Below, piece after piece: positions 1 through 6,656 of a DNA stretch of 13,185 nucleotides (the first letter of the stretch is position 1; every line of letters begins with the position of its first letter). The stretch lies in the NCBI GenBank assembly GCA_013698285.1, contig JACCVE010000462.1, positions 1 to 13,185 of the forward strand, in the 5' to 3' direction. The notes beneath the pieces were generated by a model, which searched no databases, was not told where the DNA came from, and was given only the letters and a program-made list of their open reading frames with translations. The position numbers and the translations under genes were made by a program. This DNA is from Chloroflexia bacterium (lineage in GTDB: Bacteria; Chloroflexota; Chloroflexia; Thermomicrobiales; UBA6265).

Positions 1-1
1 G

Positions 2-1789
2 GGATTCGCCGCGATCGGCACCGCGATCGCGGCTCGCCTGACCGCCGCCGGGAAGCCAGGGGTGGCCACGCACATCGTCTTCGACAACTATTCCCCGTCG
101 TTGGCCTATGGTAACTACCACGGCAGCATCGACCTGCTCAGCGAGGCGGCGAGTTGCCGGTTCGCCACGCCGGTGACCGTCGAGGAGGATGACTTGCGCG
201 CCGGGGATGGCTTCGACCCCCGGGTGCGGACGTGGAACCACCCTCTGCCATGGGAGGGTGGGAACTGGTCCCTGCGGGACATCCTCGACTACGACCTGAT
301 CGCGGCCCGGGCCTTCCTCGACCACGCGGCGAAGTACCGTGAGGGACTGCTGCGCGACTACCTGGCGATTAACCGGCGGACGATCGGGCGCGACGAGGGG
401 CCGTACGGGTACGCGGTGCCGCCGGTCCAGCACGACCCCGGCGCGGCCGACGAACTGGTCGAGACGATGATCCTGGGCGCGATCGAGGTGGCTGAGGCCG
501 GCGGGACGGTGACGCTGGACGGGGTCACCTACCCGGCCGGCACCCGGCTGATCGCCCTGGACCAACCGGCCGGGAACTTTGCCAAGACCCTGATGGAGAC
601 CCAGACCTACCCCGAGCTGCGACGGTGGCCGGACGGCCCTCCCATCCCCCCCTACGACATCTCCGGCCATACCCTCCCGCTCCAGATGGGTGTCGAGGCG
701 GTCGAGGTGCGCCAGCCCATACCCGCGGAGTCGCGAGAGGCGCTCCGGAGCCTGGTCGCGGTTCCCACCCGAACCGGGACGGTGACGGGGGAGGGGACGT
801 GGGGCTGGGCATTCCGGCCAAACGCGAACCGTTCGATGCTTGCCGCGCGGCGGCTGGTCCGGGCCGGGGCTCAGGTCCACCGGGCCAAGGCGAGAGTGCC
901 GGGCCTCGGCCTGCCGCCGGGGTCGTATCTGATTCCCCGCCCGGGTGACGACGCAACGGACATCGCCGGGATCGTTGCCGGGGTCGGGATCGACGTGGTC
1001 GGCTTGGACGGGCCGGTCACGGTCGAGACGCTGGAACTGTCCGGGACGCGGCTGGGCGTCTACCAGAGCTGGGTTGCGAGCATCGACGAGGGGTGGGCCC
1101 GGTGGGTCCTCGACGGGTACGAGGTCCCGTACGAGACGCTGCATGACGCCGATGTCCGGCAGGGGGACCTGCACGACCGGTTCGACGCGATCCTGCTGCC
1201 CGCCCAGGGAGGCAACGACCTGCGGGACGGGCGGCCGGAGAAGAACGCCTACAAGGAGCCGAACGCGCCGGACTACGTCGGCGGGTTGGGCGCGGTCGGC
1301 ATGGACACCCTGCGCCGATTCGTCGAGGGGGGCGGTACCCTGATCGCCAGCGATGGGTCCGCTTCGGCGGTGGCGGAGGCCTTCGCCCTGCCCGTCCGCA
1401 ACGTGCTGGCCGGGCTGACCGAGTCGCAGTTCTACGGGCCCGGCTCGCTGCTGCGGGTCGTCGTCGATACGGAGCACCCGCTCGGATTCGGCCTGCCGCG
1501 TCAGACGACGGTGTTGTTCCTCAAGGGCGTCGCCTACGACTTGACGGGAGTTGGGACGGTCGTGGCCCGCTACCCGCAGAGCGACCCGTCGATGAGCGGC
1601 TGGCTGCTCGGCCCGGAGCACCTGTACGGAAAGGCCGCCGTGGTCGAGGTGCCGCTCGGGGAGGGCAAAGTGGTCCTGTTCGGCTGCCGTCCCTATTTCA
1701 GGGCTCAGGCCCGAGGGACCTACAAGCTGCTGTTCAACGCCATCAACCAGGCCGGGTCGCGACCGGCCCGGCTCGAACTCGGAGCGTAG
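2..1789 (+). CDS. M14-family zinc carboxypeptidase-like protein with amidotransferase-like C-terminal domain (5' end missing)
   Basis: The reading frame is open to the left edge, with 20 codons before the GTG at 62 (visible start GFAAIGTAIAARL). The gene is therefore cut by the window, and 595 residues are visible. The stretch around visible residues 25-55 (VFDNYSPSLAYGNYHG, then LLSEAAS) resembles the end of the catalytic domain in a bacterial M14 subfamily. The zinc-binding HxxE would lie upstream, outside the window. From about visible residue 350 there is an alpha/beta segment (GVYQSWVASIDEGWARWVL, FDAILLPAQ, RFVEGGGTLIASDGS) like the class I glutamine-amidotransferase-like tail of this subfamily. 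No catalytic Cys triad is evident there, so that domain may be structural or bind a ligand. No signal peptide can be judged. The gene converges on the leftward E1-like gene 70 bases away. The family call is from remembered family features; the peptide substrate is unknown. Confidence 0.72.
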   Translation, partial: GFAAIGTAIAARLTAAGKPGVATHIVFDNYSPSLAYGNYHGSIDLLSEAASCRFATPVTVEEDDLRAGDGFDPRVRTWNHPLPWEGGNWSLRDILDYDLIAARAFLDHAAKYREGLLRDYLAINRRTIGRDEGPYGYAVPPVQHDPGAADELVETMILGAIEVAEAGGTVTLDGVTYPAGTRLIALDQPAGNFAKTLMETQTYPELRRWPDGPPIPPYDISGHTLPLQMGVEAVEVRQPIPAESREALRSLVAVPTRTGTVTGEGTWGWAFRPNANRSMLAARRLVRAGAQVHRAKARVPGLGLPPGSYLIPRPGDDATDIAGIVAGVGIDVVGLDGPVTVETLELSGTRLGVYQSWVASIDEGWARWVLDGYEVPYETLHDADVRQGDLHDRFDAILLPAQGGNDLRDGRPEKNAYKEPNAPDYVGGLGAVGMDTLRRFVEGGGTLIASDGSASAVAEAFALPVRNVLAGLTESQFYGPGSLLRVVVDTEHPLGFGLPRQTTVLFLKGVAYDLTGVGTVVARYPQSDPSMSGWLLGPEHLYGKAAVVEVPLGEGKVVLFGCRPYFRAQARGTYKLLFNAINQAGSRPARLELGA

Positions 1790-1818
1790 CGCCGGTCCTT
1801 CGCATCGGGTGGCGGCAC

Positions 1819-1846
1819 GGGGCGGAGGGCAAGAACCCCCCGCCTC
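1819..1846. terminator. Terminator-like hairpin between convergent genes
   Basis: G1819-G1829 can pair with C1836-C1846, with one A·C mismatch (1826/1839), one G·T pair, and a CAAGAA loop at 1830-1835. It lies between the stop at 1789 and the stop of the leftward gene at 1860, where a shared terminator is expected. Neither side has a T-run, so intrinsic termination may be weak. Confidence 0.5.
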
Positions 1847-1859
1847 ACGTGTCGTCCAC

Positions 1860-4295
1860 TCAAGCCCGGTCGCTGGCGAGGTCATGGGCGACCATCGCCG
1901 CGTTGACGATGGTGTCCACGTCGATGCCGACGGTCTGGTAGAGGGCGGCGCGGCTGCCCGACTGGCCGAACTGGTCGACGCCGAGGGGGACGACCGGCAC
2001 GCCGTGGATGCCGCCGAGGAAGGCGAAGGCGTGCGAGGCGCCGTCTTGGACGGTGACCAGCGGGACGCGGCGCTCGGATGCCGGGAAGAGCGTGGCGAGG
2101 TGGCCGGGGTCCGGCGTCGCCCGGGCATTGGCCAACTGGGCCCGCCGAACGGTGCGGAGGGCGGCGAAGAGGCGGTCGCCGCTGGTGACGTTGATCACCG
2201 AGGCGGCGATTCCCTCGGCGTGGAGCCGGTGGGCGGCCTCGACCGCCTCGGGCACCATGATCCCGGCGACGGCGATCGTCACGGCGTCCGAGACGGGCAG
2301 GTCCGGCGTGGTCACCGTCCTGTCCACCAGCCGGTACCCGCCGAGGAGGACCTGGCGGAGCCATTCCTCCTCGCCGAGGCGGCCGACGGCCTCGGTCGCC
2401 AGGCCCTGGTCGATCGGCTTGGTCGAGAGGCGCAGGTAGGTCGAGGTGCCCCGCTCTCGGTCGGAGCAGCGCCGGATCGCGTCGAGCAGGACGGCATCGA
2501 CCTCCTGGCCGAAGCAGGGTTCATAGCTGACCAGACCCGGCAGCTCGATGCCGAGGGACGGGGTGACGGTGCTCTGGTGCGCGCCCCCCTCCGGGCTGAG
2601 GGAGACCCCGGCAGGAGTGCCGGCGAAGATCATCTTGGCGCCGACGTAGAGACTGTAGATGAGCGCGTCGAGGCCCCGGCAGACGAAGGGGTCGTAGACG
2701 GTACCGATCGGGATCAGGTGTTCCCCGGTCAGCTCATGCGCGAGGCCGAACTGGCCCAGCGCCATGAACAGGTTCATCTCGCTGATGCCCAGTTCGATGT
2801 GGCGACCGGTGGGGCTAGGCTGCCAGGTGATCATCCGGCGCCCCTCGGCCTCGAAGTCACGGGAGGCCTCCGGGGCGAAGACGCCCACTTTGTTGATCCA
2901 CCCCGAGAGGTGGGTCGAGGTGGCGACGTCGGGGGAGAGGGTGACGATCCGCTCCCCCAGCCCGGCCACCTCGGTCAGGCGGGTCAGGACGCGGCCCAGG
3001 GCCTCCTGGGTCGAGGTCGTCTTCGGGTGGCGGGCGTCGAGCCGCTCCGGCACGTCGCCGGCGGCGAAGACGGGACCGGCGGGCCGGTCCTCGGCGAGCG
3101 AGTCAGCGGATCGGGCGCACCAGGCCCCGGCATCGGTTCCGGCCGGGAACGTGGCCCAGTGGTCGTCGGGGTCGATCCCGAACTCCTCGCGGAGGGTATC
3201 CATCTGCTTGCCGGTCAGCAGTTGGGAGTGGTTGAGGGGGTCGCCGGCGAAAGGCAGGCCCCAGCCCTTGACGGTGTAGGCAAAGATCACGACCGGGCGG
3301 TCGGGCACCCGGTCCGCCTCGCCGAAGACCTCGATCAGTCGGGGCAGGTCGTGACCGCCGAGGTTGGCGATCAGGGGCTGGAGGTCCGCGTCCTCGACCG
3401 CGGCGACGGATGCCAGGATGTTGTCCCGGGCGGCGAGGCCGGCGACGTCGGCCAGTCGCTGGCGGAGCCGGGTCCCGTCCTCGATCCGGATCAGGGCCTG
3501 GTATTCCTCGTTGCTCATCTCGTCGATGCGGCGGCGCAGGGCGCCGCCCGGCTCCCCCCGGTCCATCTCGGCCCCGAGGCGGGTGCCGTACTTGGCCTCC
3601 AACACTTCCCAGCCCGCCCCGGCGAAGAGGGCCTTGAGGCGAGAGGCGCGGACGCCGGGGATGACCCGGTCAAGGCTCTGGCGGTTCAGATCGATGATCC
3701 AGATCACGTTCCCGAGGCCCTGGATCGCCTCCTCGGCGACCGCCTCCCAGACGTTACCCTCGTCCAGTTCGGCGTCGCCGAGCAGGGAGATGAACCGGCC
3801 CGAGGTCAGATGGGCGTCGCCGAAGTGGTGGTGGTTGTAGCGATGGGCCAGCGCGGCGAAGACGGGGGCAACCGCGCCGAGGCCGACCGACCCGGTCGAG
3901 AAGTCGACCGGGTCGGGATCCTTGGTCCGGCTGGGGTAGGCCTGGAGTCCGCCGAACTCGCGCAGCGTCGTGAGGTAGGCCCGGTCGAGGCGGCCGAGCA
4001 GGTACTGGCAGGCGTGGAAGACGGGCGAGGCGTGGGGCTTGATCGAGACCCGGTCGCCGGAGCGCAGCAGGTGGAAGTAGAGGGCGGTCATGATCGAGAC
4101 GACCGAGGCCGAGGAGGCCTGGTGCCCACCGACCTTGGTCTTCTCCAGATTGGGGCGGACCGAGTTCGCGTGGTGGACGATGGCCGTCGAGAGCCACAGA
4201 ACCCGACGCTCGATCTCCTGGAGCGTGAGGAGGTCATCCGGCGCGAGGCCGGGTGGGAGTGTTTGGCCGGGTTCGGGGTGGGTCGCCAGGACCAT
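1860..4295 (-). CDS. Thiamine-diphosphate-dependent E1/transketolase-type enzyme (homodimeric pyruvate dehydrogenase E1-like)
   Basis: The 811-residue protein follows the layout of AceE, the homodimeric pyruvate dehydrogenase E1. N-terminal ThDP domain: GGHQASSAS at 57-65, KPHASP at 86-91, GDAELDE at 173-179 with the ThDP partner Asn in DLNRQSLD (N204), and TVKGWG at 341-346. Pyrimidine-binding domain from about 425: RHIELGISEMN (498-508) carries the activating Glu501, and GGAHQS lies at 570-575. The C-terminal transketolase-like domain ends in GVDQFGQSG (772-780). GDA replaces the usual GDG of AceE, and I recall GDAELDEGN in a rhizobial 'transketolase' family of about 790 residues. AceE is near 890, so this is a shorter branch. 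The ATG is set by AAGGAG (4305-4310) nine bases upstream. No E2 or E3 gene lies in the window, so the partner and the exact 2-oxo acid or ketose substrate are unknown. It likely shares a transcript with the exported-protein gene upstream. Confidence 0.85.
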   Translation of the reverse strand: MVLATHPEPGQTLPPGLAPDDLLTLQEIERRVLWLSTAIVHHANSVRPNLEKTKVGGHQASSASVVSIMTALYFHLLRSGDRVSIKPHASPVFHACQYLLGRLDRAYLTTLREFGGLQAYPSRTKDPDPVDFSTGSVGLGAVAPVFAALAHRYNHHHFGDAHLTSGRFISLLGDAELDEGNVWEAVAEEAIQGLGNVIWIIDLNRQSLDRVIPGVRASRLKALFAGAGWEVLEAKYGTRLGAEMDRGEPGGALRRRIDEMSNEEYQALIRIEDGTRLRQRLADVAGLAARDNILASVAAVEDADLQPLIANLGGHDLPRLIEVFGEADRVPDRPVVIFAYTVKGWGLPFAGDPLNHSQLLTGKQMDTLREEFGIDPDDHWATFPAGTDAGAWCARSADSLAEDRPAGPVFAAGDVPERLDARHPKTTSTQEALGRVLTRLTEVAGLGERIVTLSPDVATSTHLSGWINKVGVFAPEASRDFEAEGRRMITWQPSPTGRHIELGISEMNLFMALGQFGLAHELTGEHLIPIGTVYDPFVCRGLDALIYSLYVGAKMIFAGTPAGVSLSPEGGAHQSTVTPSLGIELPGLVSYEPCFGQEVDAVLLDAIRRCSDRERGTSTYLRLSTKPIDQGLATEAVGRLGEEEWLRQVLLGGYRLVDRTVTTPDLPVSDAVTIAVAGIMVPEAVEAAHRLHAEGIAASVINVTSGDRLFAALRTVRRAQLANARATPDPGHLATLFPASERRVPLVTVQDGASHAFAFLGGIHGVPVVPLGVDQFGQSGSRAALYQTVGIDVDTIVNAAMVAHDLASDRA

Positions 4296-4325
4296 GGCCG
4301 GGGTCTCCTTGGACGGTAGACGATT

Positions 4326-4352
4326 GGGGGACAGGGGACAGGGGACAGGGGG
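4326..4352 (+). repeat. Four-tract G-quadruplex motif / GGGGACA tandem repeat
   Basis: The plus strand has G-tracts at 4326-4330, 4334-4337, 4341-4344 and 4348-4352, each pair separated by exactly ACA. This is a canonical intramolecular G4 pattern with equal 3-base loops and is also a 7-base tandem repeat (GGGGACA). It sits in the 64-base gap between two leftward genes, so the G-rich strand is the template strand. The mRNA would carry the C-rich copy, just upstream of the E1-like gene's ribosome binding site. More G-tracts follow at 4363-4380, inside the end of the upstream gene. Confidence 0.85.
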
Positions 4353-4359
4353 CTGGGTG

Positions 4360-5043
4360 TTAGGGGGTGGCGGCGGGGGAGGCTTCGACTTGGGTGCTGC
4401 TGTCGATGGCGACCGAGTCGTCGATCAGCCAACGACCGGTCTCGTTGACTAAGTAGAGGACATCGGCGTAGGTGTATCGGGCATCGTGGGTCGAGACGGT
4501 GGCGGCGACGCGGCCGTCGTCGAGCAGGACGATCGCGTCGATGGCGAGCACTGTGAGGCGTTCCTCCTCCGGGAGGGGTGTGGCGGGGGCATTGATCGCT
4601 GCGAGCACGTCCGCCTCCGGGGCGGCGGCATCGCCGGTGAACAGGGCCCGGACGAAGCGGTCGCTGGCGAGGGCCAGCAGGCGGGGGAAATCACCCGCGT
4701 TGGCACAGGCCACCGATTCCGAGATCGTCGCGGTCACCGCGGCGACGGTCTCGTCATCGGCCGGGACACCGGTGGGTGGGACGAACGGGCCGTCGGTGGA
4801 AACGGGGGGTACCTCGATCCCCGCGGCGGGGGTGCCATCCCAATCCGTCACGATTCGAGGTTCCACCTGGCAAGAGGCGGCCGGGACGGGACTCGCCGCG
4901 GGCGTGGCTCCTTGGCCGGCGACGCGGCTCCCTGACCAGGCCCCGGAGACGGCCCACGTCAGGACGACGAGCAACATCGACGCGAGAACGGGGACCACCG
5001 GGGAGATCGGACGCGACGGGGACGTGGTGGGTTGGCAGCGCAT
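4360..5043 (-). CDS. Exported protein with possible NTF2-like domain
   Basis: This 227-residue protein has a basic N-terminus and one hydrophobic segment at about residues 16-33 (VVPVLASMLLVVLTWAV). An Ala/Pro/Thr-rich stretch (GATPAASPVPAAS) follows, so it is probably exported or membrane-anchored. There is no Cys lipobox at the end of the hydrophobic segment. Residues about 96-220 have alternating helices and strands (TVAAVTATISESVACANAGD, RLTVLAIDAIVLLDDGRVAATV, YLVNETGRWLIDDSV) that fit the NTF2/SnoaL-like fold seen in many exported proteins of Chloroflexota. That fold call is tentative. The ATG at 5043 has only a modest purine-rich site (AGAGGTCAGG) upstream and follows a minus-strand promoter candidate at 5089-5094. 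The stop is 64 bases from the start of the E1-like gene, so the two may be co-transcribed. Specific function is unknown. Confidence 0.78.
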   Translation of the reverse strand: MRCQPTTSPSRPISPVVPVLASMLLVVLTWAVSGAWSGSRVAGQGATPAASPVPAASCQVEPRIVTDWDGTPAAGIEVPPVSTDGPFVPPTGVPADDETVAAVTATISESVACANAGDFPRLLALASDRFVRALFTGDAAAPEADVLAAINAPATPLPEEERLTVLAIDAIVLLDDGRVAATVSTHDARYTYADVLYLVNETGRWLIDDSVAIDSSTQVEASPAATP

Positions 5044-5084
5044 GGGATACCTGACCTCTGACGACGGGTCCTCGCTTTCCAGGC

Positions 5085-5093
5085 TGGTAGGAT
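5085..5093 (+). promoter_or_regulatory. Extended -10 promoter element for the ligase cluster
   Basis: TGGTAGGAT fits the extended -10 pattern TGn-TANNNT. The promoter of tRNA-Glu in this window has a matching stretch (TGGTAGCTTATCCGG against TGGTAGGATACCCGG here), which supports its use by the same sigma factor. No -35 match is seen 16-18 bases upstream. Transcription would begin near 5100-5101. Confidence 0.45.
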
Positions 5094-5094
5094 A
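5089..5094 (-). promoter_or_regulatory. -10 box candidate for the leftward exported-protein gene
   Basis: The minus strand reads TATCCT, four of six bases of TATAAT. It overlaps the plus-strand -10 box and would place the transcript start about 40 bases before the ATG at 5043. There is no clear -35 box, so the evidence is weak. Confidence 0.3.
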
Positions 5095-5100
5095 CCCGGT

Positions 5101-5217
5101 ATGGACGGCAGCCCGCGCCGGGCGTGGCGCGCCGCCGCGCTCACGGGGGCACGGCCGGGCCCGCGGCGACGGTGTGCGGCGCTGCCGGAGACCATTGGCG
5201 AGATGACGAGATCGTGA
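5101..5217 (+). CDS. Possible leaderless Arg-rich leader peptide
   Basis: A 38-codon frame starts at ATG 5101, seven bases after the extended -10 box, where the transcript itself should begin. It would therefore be translated without a 5' leader. The peptide starts MDGSPRRAWRAAALTGARPG and has eight Arg in 38 residues. Its TGA (5215-5217) lies inside the ligase gene's Shine-Dalgarno site (TGAGGA, 5215-5220), eight bases before the ligase ATG, a layout suited to translational coupling. High-GC DNA gives Arg-rich frames by chance, and no homology is recognised. Treat it as a candidate only. Confidence 0.25.
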   Translation: MDGSPRRAWRAAALTGARPGPRRRCAALPETIGEMTRS

Positions 5218-5220
5218 GGA
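5216..5220 (+). promoter_or_regulatory. Ribosome binding site deciding the ligase start
   Basis: GAGGA lies five bases before ATG 5226. An upstream in-frame GTG at 5124 would add 34 residues of low-complexity Arg/Gly/Ala sequence unlike the family, and it has no such site. The ATG at 5226 is therefore preferred. Confidence 0.6.
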
Positions 5221-5225
5221 CGACG

Positions 5226-6602
5226 ATGGACCGGACGGCAGAGGTCAGGGAGCGGGACGTGGACCGCGTGTTGAAGAGCGCCCACGCGATGGACCTCCGG
5301 CTCGTCCGGTTCCTGTACGTCGACTTCGGCGGCATCGTCCGCGGCAAGGCGACGCACGCGGCCGGGCTCGCCGACCGGGTCGATGAGGGGATCGCCCTGA
5401 CCACGGCCCAGATGGCGTCGAACGCGCTCGATGACCTCCTGGACATCCCCGGGATGACGGCGGTCGGCGAGGTTCGCCTGGTGCCCGACCCGACCTCCTT
5501 CACGGTGCTGCCCTACGCCCCCCGCACCGGGCAGATGACCTGCGACCTGATGACGCTGGATCGCCAGCCGTGGGCCTTCTGCCCGCGGGCGGTGCTGAGG
5601 AGGGCGATCGCCGCGGCGGCGGACGAGGGGCTCGATGTCCAGGCCGTCTTCGAGAACGAGTTCTACCTCCTCCGGGAGGAGGGGGGCGGCCTGGTCGCGG
5701 CCGACGATTCGCCGTGCTTCAGCACCCGGGGCATGGACGCCCACGCGCCCTTCACCGACGACCTGATCGCGGCCCTGGAGGCGCAGGGCATCCAGGTCGA
5801 GCAGGCGGTGGCCGAGCACGGCGGCGGGCAGCAAGAGCTGTCGATCCGGCACGCCCCGGCGCTGGCGGCGGCCGATCACCAGGTCGTTTTCCGGGAGACC
5901 GCCAGGGAGGTCGCGCGGCAGCATGGGCTCCGGGCGAGCTTCGCGGCAAAGCCGTTCGCCGACCAGGTCGGGTCGGGGGCCCATGTCCACCTTTCCCTGT
6001 GGGATGTCGGCTCGGGTGAGAACGTCTTTTACGACCCCGGAGCCGAGCGTGGTTTCAGCGAGCTGGGGCGGCAGTTCGTCGCCGGTGTGCTGGACCATCT
6101 CCCCGGCCTGGTGGCCCTGACGTGTCCGACCGTCAACTCCTACGAACGCCTCCTGCCCCGGGCATGGGCCTCGGCCTACACCACCTGGGGATTCGACAAC
6201 CGGGAGGCGGCGGTGCGCGTCCCCTCGACGTTCTGGGGCCGGGAGCAGGGGACGACCAACGTCGAGCTGAAGGCGGTCGACCCGACCGCGAACCCCTACC
6301 TGGCACTGGCCGGGATCATCGCCGCCGGGTTGGACGGGGTTCGCCGGGACCTGTCGCCGGGGGACCCCGCCGGAGTGGACCCGGCGACGATGACCCCCGA
6401 GGCGAGGGCGGATGCGGGGATGCGACGCCTGCCGGAGACCCTGGACGCGGCCCTGACGGCCCTGGCGGCCGACCAGGTGCTGGTCGGCGCGCTCGGTGCC
6501 GACTGCCACCGGGGGTACGAAGCGGTGCGCCGCTCGGAGGCGGACGCCTACCGGGACATGGAGCTGGAGCGGATCTTTGCGGAGCATCGCCGCCGGTATT
6601 GA
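5226..6602 (+). CDS. Glutamine synthetase family protein (gamma-glutamylamide ligase type)
   Basis: This 458-residue cytosolic enzyme of the class I glutamine synthetase fold should join the gamma-carboxyl of glutamate to ammonia or an amine, using ATP. The N-terminal beta-grasp holds YVDFGGIVRGKAT (31-43). Metal ligands appear in FENEFYLL (E143, E145), AEHGGGQQE (E197, E204) and GSGAHVHLS (H253). The ATP-site signature is KPFADQVGSGAHVHLS (242-257). GFDNREAAVRVP (322-333) and ELKAVDPTANPYLA (347-360) complete the active site. The Tyr-bearing NLYD adenylylation loop of true GlnA is absent, and 458 residues fits the PuuA/GlnT/FluG-type ligases better than biosynthetic GlnA (about 470). It is followed by an amidohydrolase gene 54 bases on. 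Together they mirror the FluG/NodGS fusion proteins. A gamma-glutamyl amine pathway is likely, but the amine is unknown. Confidence 0.9.
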   Translation: MDRTAEVRERDVDRVLKSAHAMDLRLVRFLYVDFGGIVRGKATHAAGLADRVDEGIALTTAQMASNALDDLLDIPGMTAVGEVRLVPDPTSFTVLPYAPRTGQMTCDLMTLDRQPWAFCPRAVLRRAIAAAADEGLDVQAVFENEFYLLREEGGGLVAADDSPCFSTRGMDAHAPFTDDLIAALEAQGIQVEQAVAEHGGGQQELSIRHAPALAAADHQVVFRETAREVARQHGLRASFAAKPFADQVGSGAHVHLSLWDVGSGENVFYDPGAERGFSELGRQFVAGVLDHLPGLVALTCPTVNSYERLLPRAWASAYTTWGFDNREAAVRVPSTFWGREQGTTNVELKAVDPTANPYLALAGIIAAGLDGVRRDLSPGDPAGVDPATMTPEARADAGMRRLPETLDAALTALAADQVLVGALGADCHRGYEAVRRSEADAYRDMELERIFAEHRRRY

Positions 6603-6609
6603 GTCGAGG

Positions 6610-6629
6610 GGCGACGGGTTCCCGTCGCC
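6610..6629 (+). other. Perfect intercistronic hairpin
   Basis: GGCGACGGG (6610-6618) is followed by TT and its exact complement CCCGTCGCC (6621-6629). The 9-base perfect inverted repeat begins eight bases after the ligase stop. No T-run follows, so it is more likely an RNA-stabilising or attenuating stem than a full terminator. It also argues against a GTG start at 6630, directly after the stem. Confidence 0.7.
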
Positions 6630-6656
6630 GTGCGGTCACACCTCTGGGGGACACCC

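Larger units (their letters stand above)
5044..5225. promoter_or_regulatory. Divergent promoter region
   Basis: This 182-base gap separates the leftward exported-protein gene from the rightward ligase gene. GGTAGGATACC at 5086-5096 is an imperfect palindrome (GGTA-GGA-TACC) that gives a -10-like box on each strand. Between it and the ligase start lies a very GC-rich 125-base leader containing a small open frame. No consensus -35 box is visible at the right distance on either strand. Confidence 0.5.

Noticed and set aside
1809..4319. An 836-codon plus-strand open frame covering the whole E1-like gene.
   Set aside because: It is antisense to a gene with clear ThDP-enzyme motifs. Its sequence is Gly/Asp/Glu/Val/Arg-biased with no domain, as expected from high GC in third codon positions.
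4959..6587. A 542-codon minus-strand open frame over the ligase gene.
   Set aside because: It is Arg/Gly/His-rich antisense sequence with no motif, and the plus strand carries all glutamine-synthetase signatures.
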